NCBI GenBank assembly: GCA_963573315.1
Contig: OY752143.1
Location: forward strand, 496,001 to 560,000
DNA: 64,000 nucleotides
Reading direction: 5' to 3'
Origin: Entomortierella parvispora
Lineage: Eukaryota > Mortierellomycota > Mortierellomycetes > Mortierellales > Mortierellaceae
A program made the translations under genes and the position numbers. Every line of letters starts with the position of its first letter. The stretch's first letter is position 1. Below are positions 36,586-48,100 of the stretch, piece by piece. Below the pieces are notes generated by a model. That model saw only the letters and a list, made by a program, of their open reading frames with translations, was not told where the DNA came from and ran no database searches.

Positions 36586-36594
36586 GGTGGCAAA
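36586..36594 (+). promoter_or_regulatory. PACE-like element (perfect GGTGGCAAA)
   Basis: The 9-mer is identical to the proteasome-associated control element bound by Rpn4 in budding yeast. It sits 260 bases before the alpha5 start codon and 84 bases before the LIG4 start. Function here is inferred from known ascomycete biology. Confidence 0.55.
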
Positions 36595-36621
36595 ACCAAA
36601 AGGCGACCATGCGCCCGAATT

Positions 36622-36630
36622 GGCGGCAAA
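36622..36630 (+). promoter_or_regulatory. Second PACE-like element (GGCGGCAAA, one mismatch)
   Basis: This near-match lies 36 bases from the first element, in the same orientation. Confidence 0.4.
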
Positions 36631-36664
36631 GAGAGCAGTCACAAAGAAGGTGACGTAGTCATAT

Positions 36665-36670
36665 CACGTG
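36665..36670. promoter_or_regulatory. CACGTG E-box
   Basis: A palindromic bHLH-type core between the PACE-like elements and the alpha5 start. A single hexamer is weak evidence by itself. Confidence 0.3.
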
Positions 36671-36850
36671 CACCGGACAGGACGCTCACTGCCCCTCTGC
36701 GAGGACGTGGAGGCGGTTGCGCGTCGTCGCGTTTGCATTTGCACTGCATGCATCTCTCTCACTCTCATTCTCTTGTCTCTCTGTTGCATCCAATCCATCC
36801 CATCCATCCATCCATCCATTCATTCATTTATCCTTATCCCCTCATCATAA

Positions 36851-38073
<1,223 letters not shown>

Positions 38074-38253
38074 AGAACAGGACAGTCGGAAGAAACAAAA
38101 CTGGAAAAGCGCAATTCATAATAAAACCCTTTTTTAAAAAGAAATCCCCTTTGGCCGGACGAGCATGCTCCAGAGTGATGTCTGCTGTCCACTCAAGGTC
38201 CAAACGGAAAGACCTTTTCGCAGTCACTTTCTCTCTCTCCCTGCTGACGTACG

Positions 38254-39450
38254 GTGGTGACACGGCTCTCAGTCTTCACCATCTCCCTCTCGAACCACCA
38301 GCTTCAAACCAAAGCTACCCCTCGCCCGTCTAATGTCCCAATCAAAAGCCAGTACCCAGCTGGCCCTCGTCTTCAAACTGCTGCCCCGTGCCGATGTTGC
38401 TCGTGCGGCGGAAATTGAGGCTGCAGGTACCGTCGGAGCAAAATCCCCCGAGTTGTATACAGGATATTGAAACAAGAGTATTGACAAACCACCTTGTGTT
38501 TTATATTCCAATATGATTTATTGTCCAACGGTTGAATTGTGGAACAACAGCATACCCCGAATCAGAGGCGGCTTCATTAGAGACTCTGAATTACCGCCAT
38601 AAAGTTGTGCCTGAGCTCTTCCTCGGATGTTATATTCAAGGGGATGCAGCTACAGCTGCAGGATCAGAAACCGCCAAAGAAAAAGAAAAGCTGGTGGCGT
38701 TCATTGTCTCGACCTTGGTCAACGGCGATCATCTGACCCATTCTTCCATGTACTCTCACGAGCCGAAAGGATCTGCTGTCTGTATTCACTCTGTCTGTGT
38801 GGATCCTGCTTACCATCGCCGCGGGATTGCCAGCCGAATGTTGCAGAGCTACACCAAGCACGTTCTGGAATTGAAGGCAATCGGGAACGATATTTCCAAG
38901 GATACCATCCCATTTCCCGCCACGGAAGAAAATAATGAAGCAACAAAGGACAAGGATGACCAACTTTTCTCCGTGCCAGGCAACACTTTCGGACAATTAG
39001 ACCGCGTGCTGTTGATTACGCACAAGGAATTGATCAGTCTTTACGCAGGCGCTGGATATCAGCTTATTGGCCCTAGCAAAGTGGAGCACGGCCCAGAGCT
39101 CTGGTATGAAATGGTCCGCTTTCTTTAGCTACATACTTGCAATGAGGAATAAAGATGGATATTCCTGCCTGCGTGCTATTTTCGCTGCGTGCAATGGTAG
39201 AAGAATGAGAGTGTGAGTTAGAGGGAGTCTCTTGCGTGTCAGTCTTTCTAGTCATTATTATTGACTTATTTTCAAAATTGAGCGACTTTTGTTTGTAGGG
39301 CTTTTTTTTTGCCAAAATCCCTCCCCACAGTTCCCTTTTAGGCAGTTGGGCCATTTCTGCAATGCAACATGTTTTGAAATATGACAAACATGGGCCCCTG
39401 GGAGACACAGACGCTGATATGCAAGTCCTACATGCATGCTTTGTTTTTGT
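38254..39450 (+). repeat. Direct repeat copy A containing a GNAT gene (pairs with 40794-41980)
   Basis: Starting at GTGGTGACACGGCTCTC, this segment aligns with copy B at an offset of 2540-2543 bases through the promoter, both exons, the intron and about 320 bases of 3' flank. Similarity fades near GCATGCTTTGTTT-type sequence. I see no terminal inverted repeats. Confidence 0.85.
38333..39128 (+). CDS. GNAT N-acetyltransferase, AANAT/PAA1-like, copy A, 223 aa
   Basis: This enzyme family transfers acetyl from acetyl-CoA to an amine; in the AANAT-like group substrates are arylalkylamines or polyamines. Two exons, 38333-38426 and 38551-39128, join in phase. The N-terminus reads RAAEIEAAAYPESEAASLET, the AANAT-type substrate-side motif. 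The acetyl-CoA motif A is SVCVDPAYHRRGIASRML, with the R-R-G-I-A pyrophosphate loop. FVVSTL-like beta strands come before it. Motif B is ISLYAGAGYQLIGPSKVEHG, followed by a C-terminal strand ELWYEMVRFL. The 120-base intron is conserved between the copies. AATAAA lies about 20 bases after the stop. Substrate cannot be told from sequence. Only residues 4 (Ser/Pro) and 22 (Val/Ile) differ from copy B. Confidence 0.88.
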
Positions 39451-39473
39451 GGGATTCTTCACGATGGCGCTAA

Positions 39474-40215
39474 ACTCCTCGAATTTCCGGATCTGCTGGA
39501 GGCTCTGGTCGACTGGCCTGCAAATGATAGTTAACTTCGGGTCTATTTGGTCTTTTTGGCTGGTTTCTGGTTTGGTGTTCTCCCAGCTCGTTTTTGAGAT
39601 CAACGATCTCGTCTCTATAACGATCACGCTCATCTTTAGCTTTTTGACGTGCTATTTCTGTTCCTCAGTTTGTAAGATATGCCCGTACATGATTTGGGCC
39701 ATCTCATCGATCCGGAAGCGTCTGATGATGAGTTTTTTTTTCATATTCCGTGGCAGTCGCTTCTTACAGATTCTTCCCTTTGGCGTTGTGTTTAAAAGTG
39801 ACACACACTTGTAATGTTGCCAACTCAGGTCGTTTATTTTTTAAGAGACTTCGTAAGTACCTTGAAGCATACGCATTGCCTTAATAAAGCCCTCTCGGTT
39901 GTGAGTAAAATACTGATTCCCGAGTACGTGTACTTGCTGTCTTCTGTTTGCTGTAAGATCAAATCCACAGAAGTGCTCGATAAACACGAGTAGTCCCTCC
40001 GAATCCATTAGAAGATTTGAACCTCCAGCCGGTGGATCTGACCGTTGTATGTAGTACTTTGAAAGGGAGTTGATATAATATATGTTGTAGCAACAACCAT
40101 AACATCCCACCGAAATATACACTGTCTTGGGGCAACAATCTATAAGTTCGGCCAATACTGTGTCTGGCATGCCTTTGTCCAGGATGTTAGCGGATAGCTT
40201 CTTTAGACTTTCCAT
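39474..40215 (-). pseudogene. Orphan reading frame with degenerate coiled-coil tail between the GNAT copies
   Basis: On the minus strand, 40215-39841 is a 124-codon frame with an ATG start (MESLKKLSANILDKGMPD). Its composition is balanced, rich in Cys and Tyr mid-frame, and it ends FIKAMRMLQGTYEVS. A GTACTTACG just before its stop could be a donor. Farther down, about 39745-39665 reads LIIRRFRIDEMAQIMYGHI. Directly after it, in another frame, comes ARQKAKDERDRYRDEIVD with a Lys/Glu coiled-coil character, open to a TAG at about 39474. The two downstream pieces are contiguous in meaning but out of frame. I could not find splice sites that join all three pieces. It may be a decayed gene or a live gene with an intron I misread. 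The family is unknown. Confidence 0.35.
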
Positions 40216-40406
40216 GGTTCACTATATTAGCTTGCAAGGAGATGGACGATCGATCAGGGTTTTTTTTTTTTGGTGTAGGATTTCATGGTTGCAAACCATG
40301 GGTGATGAATTCATATTTTCATAGTCTACTCTACTTGCTCCCGTTCGAAAAGTCTTTACCTGGACCTGCTCTTTACAAATTGCTCTTTACAAATAGCAAT
40401 AGAGCA

Positions 40407-40454
<48 letters not shown>
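40407..40454. repeat. (GA)n dinucleotide repeat
   Basis: A pure GA run of about 24 units upstream of GNAT copy B. Confidence 0.95.
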
Positions 40455-40458
<4 letters not shown>

Positions 40459-40793
40459 AGTAGCCTTGGCCTTGGCCTGTGTTGGAGTTGCAATAGTGAT
40501 AACAGCTAATGAATGGAGGCACACAACTAACGATGATGAGAGACCTTGCGGGCGAAGCACAGGCCGCGTGTAAAAAAAATGTGACCCAGCAGATGCGTAT
40601 CACGTGATTTGTACATGTACTCCTCGTTGCTGCTCCAATAACAACCACCTGCAAGCATGAGCGGAAGGGAAAGCACCGATTCCAGACCCGTACACCAGAG
40701 ACACCTGAGGACCAGCCCTCTCCCGATTCCAAAACCTCCACAATAGCACCACTTATTAATATACATCAATAAGTACTGTACGAGTCAGAAAAC

Positions 40794-41980
40794 GTGGTGA
40801 CACGGCTCTCGGTCTTCACCGCATCTGCCTCTCGAACCACCAGCTTCAAACCAAAGCTACCCCTCGCCCGTCTAATGTCCCAGCCAAAAGCCAGTACCCA
40901 GCTTGCGCTCGTCTTCAAACTGCTGCCCCGTGCAGATATTGCTCGTGCGGCGGAAATTGAGGCTGCAGGTACCGTCGGAGCAAAATCTCCCGAGTTGTAT
41001 ACAGGATATTGAAACAAGAGTATTGACAAACCACCTTGTGTTTTTATATTCCAATATGATTTATTGTCCAACGGTTGAATTGTGGAACAACAGCATACCC
41101 CGAATCAGAGGCGGCTTCATTAGAGACTCTGAATTACCGCCATAAAGTTGTGCCTGAGCTCTTCCTCGGATGTTATATTCAAGGGGATGCAGCTACAGCT
41201 GCAGGATCAGAAACCGCCAAAGAAAAAGAAAAGCTGGTGGCGTTCATTGTCTCGACCTTGGTCAACGGCGATCATCTGACCCATTCTTCCATGTACTCTC
41301 ACGAGCCGAAAGGATCTGCTGTCTGTATTCACTCTGTCTGTGTGGATCCTGCTTACCATCGCCGCGGGATTGCCAGCCGAATGTTGCAGAGCTACACCAA
41401 GCACGTTCTGGAATTGAAGGCAATCGGGAACGATATTTCCAAGGATACCATCCCATTTCCCGCCACGGAAGAAAATAATGAAGCAACAAAGGACAAGGAT
41501 GACCAACTTTTCTCCGTGCCAGGCAACACTTTCGGACAATTAGACCGCGTGCTGTTGATTACGCACAAGGAATTGATCAGTCTTTACGCAGGCGCTGGAT
41601 ATCAGCTTATTGGCCCGAGCAAAGTGGAGCACGGCCCAGAGCTCTGGTATGAAATGGTCCGCTTTCTTTAGCTACATACTTGCAATGAGGAATAAAGATG
41701 GATATTCCAGCCTGCGTGCTATTTTCACTGCGTGCAATGGTAGAAGAATGAGAGTGTGAGTTAGAGAGAGTCTCTTGCGTGTCAGTCTTTCTTGTCATTA
41801 TTATTGACCTATTTTCAAAAAAAAAAAAAAAAATTAGCGACTTCAGTTGTAGGGCTTTTTTTTGCTCCCTCTCCACTGTTCCCTTTTAGGCAGTTGGGCC
41901 ATTTCTGCAATGCACCATGGTGAAATACGAAAAACAAGACACAGACGCTGATATGCAAGTCCTGCATGCACGCTTTGTTT
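40794..41980 (+). repeat. Direct repeat copy B containing a GNAT gene (pairs with 38254-39450)
   Basis: This is the second copy of the 1.2-kb repeat. Its 3' flank carries a poly-A expansion (about 41816-41833) absent from copy A. After about 41980 the sequences no longer align. Confidence 0.85.
40875..41671 (+). CDS. GNAT N-acetyltransferase, AANAT/PAA1-like, copy B, 223 aa
   Basis: Exons 40875-40968 and 41094-41671 match copy A one for one. In exon 1, six of 94 bases differ, changing Ser4 to Pro and Val22 to Ile. In exon 2 I find one difference in 578 bases, and it is silent (Pro codon near the end). The intron differs by one substitution and one extra T. All catalytic motifs are intact (YHRRGIASRM, YAGAGYQL). 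Both copies have their own start, intron, stop and AATAAA, so both look functional. The different upstream DNA, with the GA repeat and an ATCACGTGAT palindrome at 40599-40608, could give this copy different control. Confidence 0.87.
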
Positions 41981-44236
41981 CTGTTTTTCTTTCTCTCTTT
42001 CTCTCTTTCCTCTTTCCGTTTGCTCACCGCGCATCTGGGTCTCTCGAATGATCGACGCAAGCCCCTGAATTTTCTTTTGCTCTCTGTCCCTTTTACCCCC
42101 CTCCCCCCATTGCCCCATGCCCATGCCCATGCCCATGCTCAACGCCTTTGCATTTGTTGTGTGTGTGCATGCTTTCGTTCAATGGATACTTGAGCAGGGG
42201 GGGTGGGGGATGAGGAAAAGTTCATACAAGTCATTTTTAGTTCACTTTTCCATTTGTTTCGTTAATATCTCTTCTTTTTGTCAACAGTTGAGTGTGAGCA
42301 TTAAGAGTTTACTCGGTTGAGAAAGGACACGTTGCGGATTCTTTGCATTTTGCATATTGCATTTTGCATTTTGAATACAAGGAATACAAGAATTTATTGT
42401 GGTCAGTAAAAGGGCAAAGCGTGCGACTACGTCTCAGCCATCGAAAACCCCAAGAGCAAAGGCAGGCAAAGCCTTGAATGCAGTGCCTCAAAAGGGGCTC
42501 AAATCGAGAGCTGCCTTTTTTTTTTCATTGCTTCATGTCTATTTTGAACAGTGGAGCTTTCGCAAAAGACGTCAGCGGGAAACTCAACAAGATAACGAGA
42601 AATAGAAAATAATACAGTCAGTAAAAGGGAAAAAACAGACGCAGCCCCTAGTCTGCTTTTTTTTCGCAAACGCGCACATCGCCCAGTTGACTCCCCTTCT
42701 CTCGCTCTCTCCCTGTCTCTCTGTCTCTGTCTCCTCACTGTCCACATCCTTGTCTCCCCGCCAAACCTGCCACAGTGGTTTGGTTGGCCATCTTTTGTGT
42801 TTTTTTTTGTGTGTGTGTTGTTTTTCTCGCGTCGCACAACAATCATCAGTCCAGCATCCAAGAAAAAAACATTCAAAAAATTGTGCGGCAAGAAAAAGCG
42901 ATCTGATCACTGGCAATTGCGGGGTGGGGTTGGGGAAAAGACGAGCCAGACTGGTCGGACTGGTCTAGCAGCAAGCTTGCGTTGTGTGCGTTTGTGTGTG
43001 TGTGTGTGTGTTTGTGTTTTTCGTTCTCCTCTTGTTGTGATGATGTCGACGTTGTTCGCTCCCTCTCTTTTTTTTGATTCCTAGTCCGCCTTCCCGTCAT
43101 TGACCAACAAAGTCCTAGGTGGAGAGAGAGGAAGAGGCTAGGCGGAGAGTAAGAATGGGATTCCAAAACATCGATCAACAATAAACAACAGAAACAGATG
43201 CGTGCTCAGTGTTGCTTGTTATGTAGTGTTGTTGACGCCGTCTTCTTTTGCCTTCTCTCCCATCGGCCAGTCTCGATCCTTGACGCTTGGAGACCTTCTC
43301 CAGTCCTTCCCCCTCCTCCTCCCCAACCTTCCCTTGATCGGGTTTGTCATAGCACTGCAAAAAAACGAAGAACGTGCGTCTGCACGCGTTCTTTCAACAC
43401 CCCCCTAAAAATCCTTCTTGTTCCCTTTACCCTTTCTCGTCCCATTTTTGCTACCCTCCCAAAAAGATCCCTGGTGATGACACACGGTTCTTTGTTTATG
43501 ATCATCGCTACAAAATGTGATTTTATTATTCTTTTTTAGAGTGATAGCTTTGAAATGGAGGAAGGAATAAAAAAGTGCGGCAAAAAATAAAAGAAAAGAA
43601 CTAATAGTACAATGATGATGATGATGATGATGATATTACAGATCTAAAGTAAAGAAAAAGAAGTGTACAGAAAGGGGAGGATGTAATAGAAAGAAAAAAA
43701 AAGAAGGTCGAAAGAAGTTGTGGACCCTCGTTTTTTTTTTTCGACTCCGAATGCAAAAAAAATACGGGAGTGTCTTTTTTGCGATTTCCCTCTCCCTTCT
43801 ACCTCTCTCTGGAATCCATTACGTCGTAGATATAAACAATGGGACGAAGTAAATGAAAACCAATTGAAAGGGGGAGAGGGGTTGGCCATGGGAGGACAAA
43901 AGAGAAAGAGAATGAGAATTGGGTCTGCAGGGTGTTCAACGGCATGCAGACCCACGATGAGAAGAGAAAGAAAGACAAAAAAAGATAATTACACAGGGAA
44001 GGGCGGATGTCAAGCGCTAATCTGATCCAAAGAACCCCCTCCCCCAGTCAGGACGTGAACGGATCCAATTTCTCCGGTTGGAGTGGCGAAAAAGAGAGAG
44101 AGAGAGATAGAGACAGAACAGGAAGGGATCGTAGTCAAAGGGGGTTAAAGAAAGGAGGGAATGACACCCTTTGTTCTTCTTGGTACCCCTTCACCACAAT
44201 CAGTTCTCTGTCTCCTTTTCACCCGCCTTCAACCTC
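41981..44236. other. 2.3-kb spacer with small repeats, no supported gene
   Basis: The spacer lies between GNAT copy B and the minus-strand hypothetical gene. It holds a CCATGC-type hexamer repeat (42115-42139), tandem TTTGCAT units (42343-42375), a TG run (about 42996-43011), an ATG/GAT trinucleotide run (43612-43633) and many poly-T/poly-A stretches. A Lys/Arg-rich frame at 42402-42605 starts just after a plausible TCAG acceptor and ends in a stop. It may be chance. Nothing else is supported. Confidence 0.5.
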
Positions 44237-45115
44237 CTAAGCAATGGCGATACATTGCACGTTCACCTTGGACTGATCCAAATGGCTGTGTCGGTGCATC
44301 AGCCCGTCTCGACTACCGCCGAACCGCTTCAGGCGCTGCTGTTGCTGTTGTTGTTGCATCTGCTGCTGAGAATTCGAGGCAGAGAACGCGAGAGGGTGTT
44401 GTGGGGAAAGGCTAGGATCATACTCATCCTCACTACTGCTATTGCTACAGCTATCCTGTGGGGAAAGCAGAGGCGAGCAAGGAGGAGATGTGAACAGGAT
44501 GCCCGAGGAAGGTGTATTGGTTGGATGAAGAAGGGAGTGCAAGTGGCGATGATGATGAGGGCGATGGCTATGACGGCCGAGGCGCTGTTGTTGAGGAGAA
44601 GGTGGAGAGTTTGGCGCACCAGCCTCGGTGGGGGAGGCGGTAGAGATTTGAAGGCAAGGGGCCGAAGATGACGACTTTAGCGTGTTGATATGGAGAGTGA
44701 TGTTGTTGTTGACATCTTCACTGTCACTGTAATCGCTGTCATTGCTCTCACAACAGCAAGAAGGCCTGTGGTCTTGTTCTTGTGGTTCGACCTCATCTTC
44801 GCTGTTGTCGCTGTCGTCTTGTTGTTGCTGTTGTTGCTGCTGGGCGAGGCGTTCACTCATCTGCTTACGCCAATGGCAACGAAGCTCTAGGAGCTCCGAA
44901 GCCTCAGAGAACGTGAGCTTTGCTGGCTCGAGAGCCGACCGGTCGTATTCGTCGCCAGGGTACGTGAACGAAATCTTGATGAATCGAGAGAATTGCACAG
45001 ATTTGTTGCAGTGGCTGGCCGAGCTGCTACTGCTGCTCGCGCTTGTGCTTGTGCTCGAGTGACTTGAAGTGGAGGAAAAGGATGAAGGACGGATCTCGTC
45101 TTGGACGTGTGCCAT
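44237..45115 (-). CDS. Hypothetical protein with conserved-looking core and candidate PP1-docking motif, 292 aa
   Basis: I do not know the function. The ATG at 45115 starts MAHVQDEIRPSSF; the longer open frame upstream is GA/CT-repeat DNA. After a Ser-rich lead, residues about 33-90 form a distinct core: NKSVQFSRFIKISFTYPGDE, then YDRSALEPAKLTFSEASELL and ELRCHWRKQMSERL. KSVQF fits the RVxF-type docking motif for protein phosphatase 1, and the 'YDR..E.AKLT..' stretch recalls a motif I associate with uncharacterised fungal proteins. The remaining 200 residues are low complexity: poly-Gln, acidic Ser/Asp, His-rich, Pro/Ser. There is no intron. The core makes coding likely; the function offered is only a motif guess. 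Confidence 0.68.
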   Translation of the reverse strand: MAHVQDEIRPSSFSSTSSHSSTSTSASSSSSSASHCNKSVQFSRFIKISFTYPGDEYDRSALEPAKLTFSEASELLELRCHWRKQMSERLAQQQQQQQQDDSDNSEDEVEPQEQDHRPSCCCESNDSDYSDSEDVNNNITLHINTLKSSSSAPCLQISTASPTEAGAPNSPPSPQQQRLGRHSHRPHHHRHLHSLLHPTNTPSSGILFTSPPCSPLLSPQDSCSNSSSEDEYDPSLSPQHPLAFSASNSQQQMQQQQQQQRLKRFGGSRDGLMHRHSHLDQSKVNVQCIAIA

Positions 45116-48100
45116 GGTTGGACAAGGGGGTGATGTTTGTGTTGATAGACGTCGAGAAGATTGGGTAAGAGGAGAGGGGGGGAATACAAGAATTGAAAAG
45201 AGGATGAGAACGTCCGAGGATGTGAGGCAGTAGGAGGGTGCACGAGAGGTGAAGAAAAAGTGAGAGTTGATAGAGCGAGCGAGAGTGAGTGCGAGTGAGT
45301 AAGAGTGAGTGAGAGTGGCTGAAATTGAGAAGGAAGAGAGATCGAGGTGAAGTGAATACAGTGGATGGTGCAAGTGAGTGAGCGAGTGAGTGAGTGAGGA
45401 TAGCGGGCGGACAGAGAGGAACAAAAGGAAGGAAGGAAGTATGAGAGCAAAAGTGGAAAGAAGAAAAGGAACGAGGGGGGAAGTCTCGAGGTTATAAAGA
45501 AAAAACGACAAAGGAGAAAGCAAAGAAAGAGTAGGCGGACGATTGAGTGGGATGCCTTTGAATCGGTGGTTACTTGGGCGGTCTGAGCTATGACGGTGTA
45601 CGACCAAAACGAGGGGGAAGAGAGCGATTCAGTCAGCCCAGTCAGTTTTTCAGTTCAGTTGGCGTGCGGGCGAGAAGTGTAGCAAGGTTGCAGCAAGCTA
45701 CAGTACAACAAGACTGGGATAGCCTATGCCCGGTTGCACCACCACGGAAAAAGACGACTAACGGATTGAGAGCAATTTCGTGCCTCTCTTTCTTCTGTCT
45801 TTGTGTGCCTCTACGGTCTCAACAGCTCCTATTCCCAGTCTCGCTGCAGTTGAAAACCCGAGAGAGAGGAGGATGGAAAAGGCACCGAGGAAACCATTGA
45901 ACCATTGCGACCTCTCCTTTTGCTGGCACAATTGCTCCTGCTGGTGGTCGTGTATTCCACTCCCCACTTCCCCACAAGGGTCATTTCCCCAAGAAGCCAG
46001 GCAAGCACGCAAGCAAAGCAAACACTGTCGATACGCACAGAACAGCAGGACAAACAGGCACCAGGAACGCAACTCTGTTTTTGCTCCCAGCCAATGTAGT
46101 CGCGCTAGCCAAATGAAATCAATATCAACCAGAAATTGACCCATTCATCACCCTCCACCGCCAGCATGTAAAAAAAACAACCGAAAAATGCCACGCTCTC
46201 GGTTGCTCTCCAGAGCTCTCGCCCTCCTTTTGTCTCCTTGACAATAATGACGACGATCACCACACCTTTTAGCTCTCTTTTTTTTCCCCTTTCTAGTGGG
46301 AGAGTGGGGGAAAGAGCAGACGGAGACGAGAGCGCAAGGCCCAAAAAAAACTAAACGTAGATCGGTGCTTGAGAGAGACGAGGGGAGAGGGAGGGCACAG
46401 ACACAGTACAGATACACAGACAGACAAACAGACAGACACAGTGGGGGGAAAAGGAGAACAGACTGAAGAGGACTAAAATGGGCCATTCGTCATCCTTTGA
46501 CCTTGCCCCAGGTCTCCTGTCTCCTAGTGGGAAGGACGACTGGAACGTGAACTCAAAGTAAAATAACTCTTTCTACCAGGACCAACATGAAAAATGCGCC
46601 ACGCCAGAGACGGAAGAACACAAACACAAAGGTAAATTGTCCATTCCTCCGATCCTCCCTCCCTTTTTTTTTTTTTTTTTTTCTTTTCTCAAATGAATGA
46701 ACCGTTGACTCTGCCACGGAACAGCAGATGGGAAAATAAAAAGAGACAGAGAGAAATCGGAACGGTACGCACCTGGAAAGGGTTTAAAAAAAACAAGGTC
46801 GAGGGGTTGGATCGTTGAATGTGTAGTGGTAGACAGGTGGCAAGATGTTTCTCAATGGCTGTGCCCTGTGTTGCATGTGTGCCTCTTCCCATTCCGCCCC
46901 CTCCGGGGCAATTATCCCAAAAAGAAACAAAGTGCCACGAGTCGGTTCAAAACTAAACTTTTGTCTGGGAAGATGAAGGAGATGGGGAGGGGGAAAGGGG
47001 ACGGCGTAGAACAAAAAGAAAGGATACAAGGACTTACACAGAATCGGCGCGTCCAAATGAACGCGTTTTTTTGCTTGGTGCGTTTGGGTAGATCCGAAAA
47101 GACCTTACTAGAAATACAATGAGAACAGCTGCAGGTCAGCATCGTCATCCGCCTGGTCATTATCATTATTATCATCATCACCATCATTATCATTGGCATG
47201 GTCGGTGAGACAACTGTAGCTCGTGAAAAGGGATGCTTGTGGCAAAACAAGACCGGAAAAAAAAAAAAAAGACTTTCGGACAGACGAAACCGGGCAGGGA
47301 GTTGGAACGGAAATGTACAGTGACACGGCTGTGCAGATGGGGATCTGTGGGTTTCTCTTTGTTCCTCACACGCGCAACCTCTCTCTCCTTTCGTGGGATG
47401 TCCGTGTGCTCGAACAATGTCTGTGTCTTCCGAGGGAAGGGATCGGCTTTGCTTAAACAATCACCTCCAAAAAAAAAATCCTATTTCCGTCCCTGGCATA
47501 TCTGTGTAGCGGTTGCAAACAGGGCTGGTCTGGGACATGATCAATGTTCATATCATACCAAAGGGGGGTGGACAAATAGAGGAGATAAGAACAGAAATAT
47601 AAAAAAACTGCTGTCGTGTGTGTGGGGTGCATGCGTGGTGTGGACATGATCCATCACGCCAACAGACAAAAAAAAAAAAAAAAAAAAAAGGGAAGGGCGA
47701 TCGAGACCTTGGTGTGAATGAGACGCTCACTGCAGGCTTATCGGTTTGCATAAATGCAAAGGGCGATTGAGCATTTGGGAAAAGAGGGGAGAAAAGGGCG
47801 GTTTGGGTGGTGGGTGATGGCCCATGGTCCATAGCCATGGAAGCGGCAATAGGTGTTTGTGTGTTTGTGTGTTTGTGCACGCTTGATCAGCAAAAAGAAG
47901 CAGCAGACAGTGAAAGAAGCCAGAGACCATGCACCATGCAAACAAACAAACAAACAAGAAACAACACTGGTCAGGAAAGCAACAACGCTGCAACAGGGGA
48001 TGCAAATGCAATCCGGAACCACCGTCGGGATTGACTTGAAGGATGCCACTGTGTCACCCACCCTTCCCTCCTCTTTCTGCTCTTGCCCTCATGGCCGCAC

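Noticed and set aside
39362-39814. Plus-strand 150-codon hydrophobic ORF between the GNAT copies
   Set aside because: It is the shadow of the charged coiled-coil frame on the minus strand; hydrophobicity results from reading Lys/Glu codons backwards.
38254-41980. GNAT duplication as a transposon cargo
   Set aside because: I found no inverted termini, target-site duplication or transposase-like frame at the borders of either copy.
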